This document shows, one piece after another, positions 58,834-64,000 of a DNA stretch of 64,000 bases. Position 1 is the first letter of the stretch. Every line of letters starts with the position of its first letter. The stretch covers positions 1 to 64,000 of the forward strand of contig DASSEW010000007.1 in assembly GCA_035695065.1 (NCBI GenBank). Reading direction: 5' to 3'. The notes beneath the pieces are model-generated. The model saw nothing but the letters and a program-made list of their open reading frames with translations. It made no database searches and was not told the origin of the DNA. Origin of the DNA: 66-474 sp035695065 (lineage in GTDB: Bacteria; Pseudomonadota; Gammaproteobacteria; Xanthomonadales; Rhodanobacteraceae). The position numbers and the translations under genes are program-made.

Positions 58834-60555
58834 TCAAGCGGGCGGCGTGGCCAGCGTCTGCGCGACTTCCTCGCGCCGGTACAGCACCACGCGATTGCGG
58901 CCCAAGGCCTTGGCGCGATACTGAGCGGTGTCGGCGCATTCGACCAAGGTTTCCGCGCTGGGCGTGTCGGCATCCATCACCGCCACGCCGATGCTCACGG
59001 TCAACGAAACGGGTTCACCGCCCACTTCCACGCGCAAGGCCGCCGCGCGCGCGCAGAGGCGCTGCGCGATCTGCAGCGCCACCCTTGCGCTCACCCAGCG
59101 CAGCACGATCAGGAATTCCTCGCCGCCGTAACGGCCCAGGTGATCGCTGGCGGCGAGCTGTTCCTGGATCGCGCCGACCACTGCGCGCAGGCAGGCGTCG
59201 CCGGCAGAATGTCCGCGGGTGTCATTGACGCGCTTGAAGTGATCGAGATCCAGGAACAACACCGCCAGCGACTGGTTCTTGCCGCGCGCGGACTGCCAAG
59301 CTTCGTGCAGGCGATCCAGGATCGCGCGCCGGTTGAGCACGCCGGTGAGCGGATCGTTTTCGGCCAGGCGATTCGCGCGGTCGCGCTCGTGGCGTACCTG
59401 CAGCGTGCGATCGGCCAGGCCCACGGTGATCACCACCGCGGCGTACGCCATGCTGGCCGGGAAGCCGTACTCCAGCCACGCCGGCAGGTGCAGGCCCACG
59501 ATCAGCTGGGTCACGCGCAACAGCGTGAGCGCCAGCAGCGGCAGCCACGCGATCAGGAAAAAGCCGGCCTGACGGCTGCCGCGCCGCCACGCGCGCCAGC
59601 CGGCGAACAACGCGGTCAGCGTGCTGACGATCAGCAGCAGGTTCACGGTGTTGGGCAGCCACGCATCCGGGTCCAGCAGCGGAATCCACACCAGCACCGC
59701 AAACAGGAAATACGGCCAGCGCATCCACGCCAGCACGCGCGCAAGTTGCGGCACCACCTCGCGCAGCGCGGCGAATTCCAGGATGAAGCTGATGGAGAGC
59801 GCCGCCGCCAGCGTGGCGGCGAACTGGCCCGGGTGATAGCCGAGCGGCGCGAGCCACTGCGCGCCCGGCAGCACGTACAGCTCGCCCGAGACCGACATCT
59901 GGTAGGCAAGCTGTGCGCCCATGTAGGCGAGGAAGTACAGGAACATGCGGTCGCGCAGCACCAGCCAGAAGCACAGGATCACCAGCAGCATCGACGCTTC
60001 CACGCTGGCGAAGGCCGTGCTCAGGCGCACATGGCGCAGGTCGCCGGCCTGGTAGCTCGCGTAGTCGGAGATCCGCACGCGCAGCGGCTGGCTCTGGCCG
60101 GGCGCGCCCACGCTCACGTAGACCGGCTGGTCGGCACGCAGGTCGCGCGGCAACACCAGCACCAGCGCGTGCCGCGAAAAGCGCGGATCGAGGTCGGCGT
60201 CGTAAGTGCTGAGCGTGCGCGGCGCATAACCCGGCGGCAGGTACGCCGTGACGCGCGCGCGGATGTCGCCGCTGATCGCGAGCAGCGGCCGCGAGGCACC
60301 GTTCCAGTCGTGCGCCAGCCGCACGCGATACCACGCGTCGCGATCATCCGGCGCGCGCAGCAACGGCCTGGGCAACACCTGGAACTGCGAGCCAAGCTTG
60401 CCCTGCACGATCATCTGCGTCGGCGGGGCCGCGTCGGCCGGCAGTTGCAGCCGGCTGACCTGCACGGGCGCGTCCGCCGCGTGCGCACAAGCCAGGCAGG
60501 CCAGCACCACAAGCAAGCCCGCCAGCCATGCACCCGCGAACCCTCGACCGCGCAT
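58834..60555 (-). CDS. 7TM-sensor diguanylate cyclase (GGEEF)
   Basis: A 573-residue membrane protein. A signal peptide (residues 1-26) leads to an extracellular 7TMR-DISM sensor domain (about 30-170), then seven transmembrane helices of the DISM type (about 175-370; LLVILCFWLVLRDRMFLYFL, QMSVSGELYVLPGAQWLAPL), and a GGDEF domain (400-565). The active loop is RYGGEEFLIVL, so catalysis is likely intact. It is predicted to make cyclic di-GMP in response to an external ligand. This is the second cyclase in the window, with the GAF-GGDEF gene at 25983. Confidence 0.92.
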   Translation of the reverse strand: MRGRGFAGAWLAGLLVVLACLACAHAADAPVQVSRLQLPADAAPPTQMIVQGKLGSQFQVLPRPLLRAPDDRDAWYRVRLAHDWNGASRPLLAISGDIRARVTAYLPPGYAPRTLSTYDADLDPRFSRHALVLVLPRDLRADQPVYVSVGAPGQSQPLRVRISDYASYQAGDLRHVRLSTAFASVEASMLLVILCFWLVLRDRMFLYFLAYMGAQLAYQMSVSGELYVLPGAQWLAPLGYHPGQFAATLAAALSISFILEFAALREVVPQLARVLAWMRWPYFLFAVLVWIPLLDPDAWLPNTVNLLLIVSTLTALFAGWRAWRRGSRQAGFFLIAWLPLLALTLLRVTQLIVGLHLPAWLEYGFPASMAYAAVVITVGLADRTLQVRHERDRANRLAENDPLTGVLNRRAILDRLHEAWQSARGKNQSLAVLFLDLDHFKRVNDTRGHSAGDACLRAVVGAIQEQLAASDHLGRYGGEEFLIVLRWVSARVALQIAQRLCARAAALRVEVGGEPVSLTVSIGVAVMDADTPSAETLVECADTAQYRAKALGRNRVVLYRREEVAQTLATPPA

Positions 60556-60653
60556 GCCGTCACCTCGGCTGGAAGTCTATTGCGTTCACGCGCGCACGGC
60601 ACCTGCCGGAAGTTCACGCAGGGCGCCCCCGACGCGCGTAGGATTCCGGGTTC

Positions 60654-61313
60654 ATGAATCGTCCCCTGCGCGCGCTCGCCGGTGCCTCGCTGCTGATCGT
60701 GTTCGGCTGCGCGCCCCGCGTCGCGGCGGCGGCGACCATCTACAAATGCACCGCGGGGGATGGCGCGGTGACCTACCAGGACAAACCGTGTCCGGCCCAC
60801 CAGCGCCAGGACACGATGGAATTTTCGGATGCGCCGATCGTCACGCCGGCGCCGCCTCCGATCGTCGCCGCGAGCGCGCCGGCAGCGGCCGCGACCGTTG
60901 CACCCGCGCCGGTCGCTTCACCGTCGCCGTTGCCGACGATGTACGCCTGCACGACTTACGATGGCGAGAAGAAATACCTGAGCGACACCTTGCCCGCGCC
61001 GTATCCGGTGCCGCTGGGCGCGCTGGGCTATCCCGGGCAAAGCCTCGACCAGGCGTATGGCGGACGCAATCGCATCGGCCTGTCCGCGCCGGAAGAAGCG
61101 CGCAAGCCGACGATCGGTCGCGGGCCGCTGATCGCCAACGCGCAGGTCATGGTCCGCGATCACTGCGTGCCGGCGCCGCGCTCGCAGGTGTGCGACGAGT
61201 TGCGCCGACGCTTCGACGCGAACCACGAAAAATTGCGCATGGCCTTCCCGAGCGAGAAGGCGCCGTTCCAGCAGCGCGAAGACCAATTGAACGCGCAGCT
61301 GAAAGGCTGCTGA
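60654..61313 (+). CDS. DUF4124-domain exported protein
   Basis: A 219-residue protein with a signal peptide (residues 1-26, PRVAAAAT) followed at once by the DUF4124 motif TIYKCTAGDGAVTYQDKPCP. An Ala/Pro-rich linker follows, then a domain with GEKKYLSDTLPAPYPVPLGA and four cysteines near the end (DHCVPAPRSQVCDELRRRF, KGC). Unknown role. It shares the DUF4124 N-terminus with the gene at 35889 but differs beyond it. Confidence 0.75.
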   Translation: MNRPLRALAGASLLIVFGCAPRVAAAATIYKCTAGDGAVTYQDKPCPAHQRQDTMEFSDAPIVTPAPPPIVAASAPAAAATVAPAPVASPSPLPTMYACTTYDGEKKYLSDTLPAPYPVPLGALGYPGQSLDQAYGGRNRIGLSAPEEARKPTIGRGPLIANAQVMVRDHCVPAPRSQVCDELRRRFDANHEKLRMAFPSEKAPFQQREDQLNAQLKGC

Positions 61314-61328
61314 TCAAACTCGCCTGGA

Positions 61329-61832
61329 TCAGGGCTCCAGCACCAGCGTCGTGCGCGGCGCGTGCGTGCGTTCGTGCGCGAGCAGCCAACGCTTGGCGGG
61401 CAGGCCGCCACCGTAGCCGGTGAGATCGCCATCCGAGCCGATCACGCGATGGCAGGGAACGATGATCGACAACGGATTGGCGCCGTTCGCCGCTCCCACC
61501 GCGCGCACCGCATTCGGCCGGTCGATGCGCTGCGCGATCGCCGCGTAGCTGGCGGTCTCGCCGTAGGGAATCGCCAGCAGTGCGCCCCACACTTCCAACT
61601 GGAACGGCGTGCCGTGCGGATGCAGCGGCAGATCGAACGTATACCGAGTCCCTGAAAAATATTCTTCGAACTGATGGCGCGCCGCGCGAAGTTTCGACGG
61701 CGCGTGCTGCGCATCGTCCGGAGCGGCCTGCGCGGCGCCGCGCTTCGGCAAACCGATATAGGTCAGGCCGCCTTCGTCGGCGACCAGCAGCAGCGGACCG
61801 ATCGGCGAATCTGTGTGATCGAAGAAAGTCAT
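61329..61832 (-). CDS. ogt: Methylated-DNA-[protein]-cysteine S-methyltransferase
   Basis: A 167-residue suicide repair protein that takes methyl groups from O6-methylguanine in DNA. The acceptor Cys is in IIVPCHRVIG. The HTH and recognition segment is SYAAIAQRIDRPNAVRAVGA, containing the Arg-finger region, and the asparagine hinge is GANPLSIIV. The length fits Ogt without the Ada N-terminal domain. ATG 61832 gives MTFFDHTDSPIGPLLLV. A family C repeat follows upstream (61843-61871). Confidence 0.93.
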   Translation of the reverse strand: MTFFDHTDSPIGPLLLVADEGGLTYIGLPKRGAAQAAPDDAQHAPSKLRAARHQFEEYFSGTRYTFDLPLHPHGTPFQLEVWGALLAIPYGETASYAAIAQRIDRPNAVRAVGAANGANPLSIIVPCHRVIGSDGDLTGYGGGLPAKRWLLAHERTHAPRTTLVLEP

Positions 61833-61842
61833 GTTCGAGAAC

Positions 61843-61871
61843 GCAGGGCGGACATCGTCCGCCACCCCTGC
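61843..61871. repeat. Shortened family C repeat
   Basis: GCAGGGCGGACATCGTCCGCC and CCCTGC form a palindrome with one inner hairpin, a reduced copy of the elements at 16696-16761 and 46475-46525. It lies between the ogt and SDR genes. Confidence 0.7.
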
Positions 61872-61912
61872 GCCGCCATTATCGGCGCGCAGCGCCCACC
61901 CTCCATGGCCGC

Positions 61913-62698
61913 CTAAAAACCATAATGCAAAAACCCGCCATCCACCGCGATCACGCTGGCGGTGATGTAACTCGACGCCGGCATGCACAGGAACGCCACC
62001 GCGTCGGCGACTTCCTCGGGTTCACCGATGCGGCCCATCGGCGTGCGCTGCAGCACTTCGTCCAGGTAATCCGGATCGGACAGCGCGGGCCCGGTGCGCT
62101 GGGTGCGGATGTACCACGGCGCCACCGCGTTGACGCGGATGCCGTCATCGGCCCATTCGCAGGCGAGATTGGTGGTGAGCTGGTGCAGCGCGGCCTTGGT
62201 CAATCCATACGGCGCGCCGGTGCGCACGTGCGTCGCGCCCGACACCGAACCGACGTTCACGATCGCCGCGTTCGCGTGCTGCGCCAGTTGCGGGTGCGCC
62301 AGCCGGCACAACTCGAACGCCGCGACCAGGTTCAACTCGAACAGCTTGTGCAGATCCTCGCCGCTGTATTCGAGCGTCGCCTTCTTGATGTTGCCGCCGG
62401 CGTTGTTGACCAGCAGCGACAGCGGCGCGCCGAGGTCGGCGATCCAGTCGAACACCGCGAGGCGGTCTTCGGCTTCGGCAAGATCGGCGGCAAACGAACG
62501 CGGCTGGCTGTCCGGAAAATCCTCGGCGATCTCCTCGCACGCGGCCTGCAACTGCGTTTCATCGCGCGCGACCAGCAACGGTTGCGCGCCGAGCGACGCC
62601 AGCTCGCGCGCGCAGGCCAGGCCGATGCCGCGGCTCGCGCCGGTGACCAGCGCGGCCTGTCCGTCCAGCCGCCAGCGGGAAAGGTGCGCGTTGTTCAT
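61913..62698 (-). CDS. Short-chain dehydrogenase/reductase (SDR)
   Basis: A 261-residue classical SDR oxidoreductase, NAD(P)-dependent. The cofactor loop is TGASRGIGLACARELASLG. NNAGG, catalytic Ser (NVGSVSGATHV) and Tyr-x-x-x-Lys (APYGLTKAALH) are intact. The substrate is not evident; many close homologues act on carbonyls of sugars, lipids or tropinone-like rings. ATG 62698 gives MNNAHLSRWRL. Confidence 0.9.
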   Translation of the reverse strand: MNNAHLSRWRLDGQAALVTGASRGIGLACARELASLGAQPLLVARDETQLQAACEEIAEDFPDSQPRSFAADLAEAEDRLAVFDWIADLGAPLSLLVNNAGGNIKKATLEYSGEDLHKLFELNLVAAFELCRLAHPQLAQHANAAIVNVGSVSGATHVRTGAPYGLTKAALHQLTTNLACEWADDGIRVNAVAPWYIRTQRTGPALSDPDYLDEVLQRTPMGRIGEPEEVADAVAFLCMPASSYITASVIAVDGGFLHYGF

Positions 62699-62773
62699 GC
62701 GCCGAGCTTACCCCAAGCTTGCGCGGGCGTGCGCCGCGCGCGAGACTGCCGCGCATCGCAGGAGGTCGTCGCC

Positions 62774-63022
62774 ATGTTGCGATCCATTGCTGTCCTGATT
62801 TCCGCCGCCGCCTTGTGCGTGGGATTCAGCGCGTGCTCGCCGCACAACCCGCAGGCGCCGCAGCCGAAAGACGCGCCGCAGCCGCAATCCGAATCGAGCG
62901 TGGTGCTCAACTCGCCGCTCGGCACGCTGGTGAAGGACCGCGACAAGGCGAAGGCGGTGCAGAAGATCGTCAATGATCAGGCGGCCAAGCAAAACCAGGC
63001 GATCGACGACCAGTCGCATTGA
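62774..63022 (+). CDS. Small lipoprotein
   Basis: An 82-residue protein with a signal ending in FSAC (lipobox around residue 21, GFSACSPHNP). The mature part is Pro/Gln-rich, then a charged helix (VKDRDKAKAVQKIVNDQAAK). AGGAGG at 62760-62765 gives a strong ribosome-binding site. No family recognised. It is divergent from the SDR gene, 75 bp apart. Confidence 0.7.
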   Translation: MLRSIAVLISAAALCVGFSACSPHNPQAPQPKDAPQPQSESSVVLNSPLGTLVKDRDKAKAVQKIVNDQAAKQNQAIDDQSH

Positions 63023-63040
63023 TGGGACAAGTTTGCCGGC

Positions 63041-63427
63041 CTAATCGTTTAACTGCCACGATTCCAGCCCGCTGCTTCCCTTCAACCGGATGTATCTGCG
63101 TTCGACTTCATTGATGTTCTCGTCCCGTCGCACGTTGCAGAGAAACGATAGCGTGATCTTGTGGCCTTGCAGTGCAGCTTGGGCCAAGGCTTTGTGTACC
63201 GTGCGATATTGATCGGGCTTGTTCTTCCGATAGGGTTTGTCGGCCAGTAGGCGATTCACGTTGCGTGCGTAATGCGTACGCGGCCTTTTTGCTCCGGACT
63301 TGGCTTTGCCAACGTAACGGCCAACTCGGTTTCCGTCCTGATCCGTGATTTCCCACATATAGATGAGAGGCAAGCTCTCATCGAGCTCGTGTGGTTCGAC
63401 TTCCGGAGTCTTCCAGCGAAAACTCAC
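63041..63427 (-). CDS. GIY-YIG-nuclease-like small protein, AT-rich
   Basis: A 128-residue protein starting at GTG 63427, with ATTGATC directly upstream and the sppA stop overlapping. The pattern LIYMWEI, then GRYVGKAKSGAKRPRTHYAR and a downstream Glu in NEVERRYIRLKG resembles the GIY-YIG endonuclease core. The first motif is not a perfect GIY, so an active nuclease is uncertain. Its base composition is lower in GC than sppA and the lipoprotein gene. The start could instead be the TTG at 63433. Confidence 0.55.
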   Translation of the reverse strand: MSFRWKTPEVEPHELDESLPLIYMWEITDQDGNRVGRYVGKAKSGAKRPRTHYARNVNRLLADKPYRKNKPDQYRTVHKALAQAALQGHKITLSFLCNVRRDENINEVERRYIRLKGSSGLESWQLND

Positions 63428-63429
63428 GA

Positions 63430-64000
63430 TCAATGCACCGCGCAGAAGCAATAGGAATAAATCTCCGGCTTCCCCGCCTGCGCGTGCTGCAGCAATTTCA
63501 GTTCCGGCGCGGTCTGCAGGACTTCGCCCGGCACCTGCGCCAGCCATGAAGGCAGGCGCACGCCGAGCGAGGCGAGGACGTGCGCGCCATTGCTCTCGCC
63601 GAAGTTCATCAGGAATTTCTGGAAGGCGCCGAGCGGCTTCTCGACGTAGCGCAACGTGTAGTCGTTGCCGAGGTGCGCATCCTGCGCGGCCAGCGCGATC
63701 GCATCGTGCAGGCCGCCGAGCTGGTCCACCAGCCCGCGCTGCAGCGCCTGCGCGCCGGTCCAGACACGACCCTGCGCGATCGCGTTGATGTCGGCGAAAC
63801 TCTTGCCGCGCGCCTGCGCCACGCCACCGACGAAATCACGGTAGCCCTTGTCGATCGTGGCCTGGATCATCAGGCCGAGATTCGGATCCAGCGGCCGGCG
63901 GACATCGAACGCGCCGGCGATCGGGGTCGTGCCGACACCGCCGGTGTGGATGCCGAGCTTGTCCAGCCCATTGGGGACGGTGAAGAACAGGCCGAAGATG
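63430..64000 (-). CDS. sppA: Signal peptide peptidase SppA, C-terminal part
   Basis: The 3' end of a gene reading in from the right edge. The visible 190 residues include IFGLFFTVPNGLDKLGIHTG, ARGKSFADINAIAQGRVWTG, GLVDQLGGLHDAIALAAQDA and a C-terminus with CFCAVH. This matches the second half of SppA (S49 protease IV), which degrades cleaved signal peptides in the inner membrane. The catalytic Ser and Lys are outside the window. The stop TGA (63432-63430) lies within a few bases of the start of the GIY-YIG-like gene. Confidence 0.85.
   Translation of the reverse strand, partial: IFGLFFTVPNGLDKLGIHTGGVGTTPIAGAFDVRRPLDPNLGLMIQATIDKGYRDFVGGVAQARGKSFADINAIAQGRVWTGAQALQRGLVDQLGGLHDAIALAAQDAHLGNDYTLRYVEKPLGAFQKFLMNFGESNGAHVLASLGVRLPSWLAQVPGEVLQTAPELKLLQHAQAGKPEIYSYCFCAVH

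Noticed and set aside
1..64000. tRNA, rRNA, CRISPR arrays, integrase or transposase genes.
   Set aside because: None found on either strand. The repeats seen are short palindromes without transposase genes.

Overview
The window is GC-rich, densely packed chromosomal DNA from a gammaproteobacterium, most likely of the Xanthomonadales (Rhodanobacteraceae or a close relative). This placement is an inference. It rests on a pyruvate dehydrogenase complex whose E2 and lipoyl-bearing E3 genes are adjacent while E1 lies about 19 kb away, on a cobalamin-type class II ribonucleotide reductase, and on several families of small palindromic interspersed repeats. I see no rRNA, tRNA, CRISPR array, prophage or complete insertion sequence.

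Layout. 1-914: 5' part of nrdJ, reading off the left edge, with a pair of NrdR-box-like palindromes upstream. 1358-5615: a HtrA protease, a phosphate-binding-like protein fused to LysM, and an M17 aminopeptidase, closed by a strong hairpin terminator shared with convergent prc. 7982-19439 is a long minus-strand envelope cluster: mreB-mreC-mreD-mrdA-rodA-mltB-rlpA-dacA-ybeD-lipB-lipA, with several ATGA stop/start overlaps. It couples the rod-shape elongation machine with peptidoglycan trimming and lipoate synthesis. 19719-25725: a PfkB sugar/nucleoside kinase, an AT-rich orphan membrane protein, lpdA, aceF and an MscS channel. 25983-40996: a cyclic-di-GMP synthase, several small exported proteins, a membrane HTH/TolB/TPR regulator, a DMT exporter with a divergent LysR regulator, tandem Sel1-like paralogues, a PepSY-like protein and an MFS transporter.

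40997-43521 is a lower-GC type II restriction-modification pair: an XhoI/PaeR7I-like nuclease and a gamma-class N6-adenine methylase, placed directly behind aceE. 43574-48877: aceE and maeB. 49001-53602: a giant glycine-rich autotransporter that starts at GTG and has a CRP/Clp-like site upstream. 53797-62698: a QEGLA metalloprotease-like protein, rsgA, alaA, an SGNH hydrolase, a 7TM diguanylate cyclase, ogt and an SDR enzyme. The right edge holds a small lipoprotein, an AT-rich GIY-YIG-like gene and the 3' part of sppA.

The most unusual observation is that all three pyruvate dehydrogenase genes (aceE, aceF, lpdA) have linkers apparently built from short interspersed or tandem repeats that remained in frame. 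The same element family as in aceF and lpdA lies between genes elsewhere in the window. The aceE copy is a 7-nt tandem repeat, so gain or loss of one unit would shift the frame. Other notable points are the autotransporter with its predicted control region, the membrane regulator, the phosphate-binding/LysM fusion and the restriction-modification insertion.
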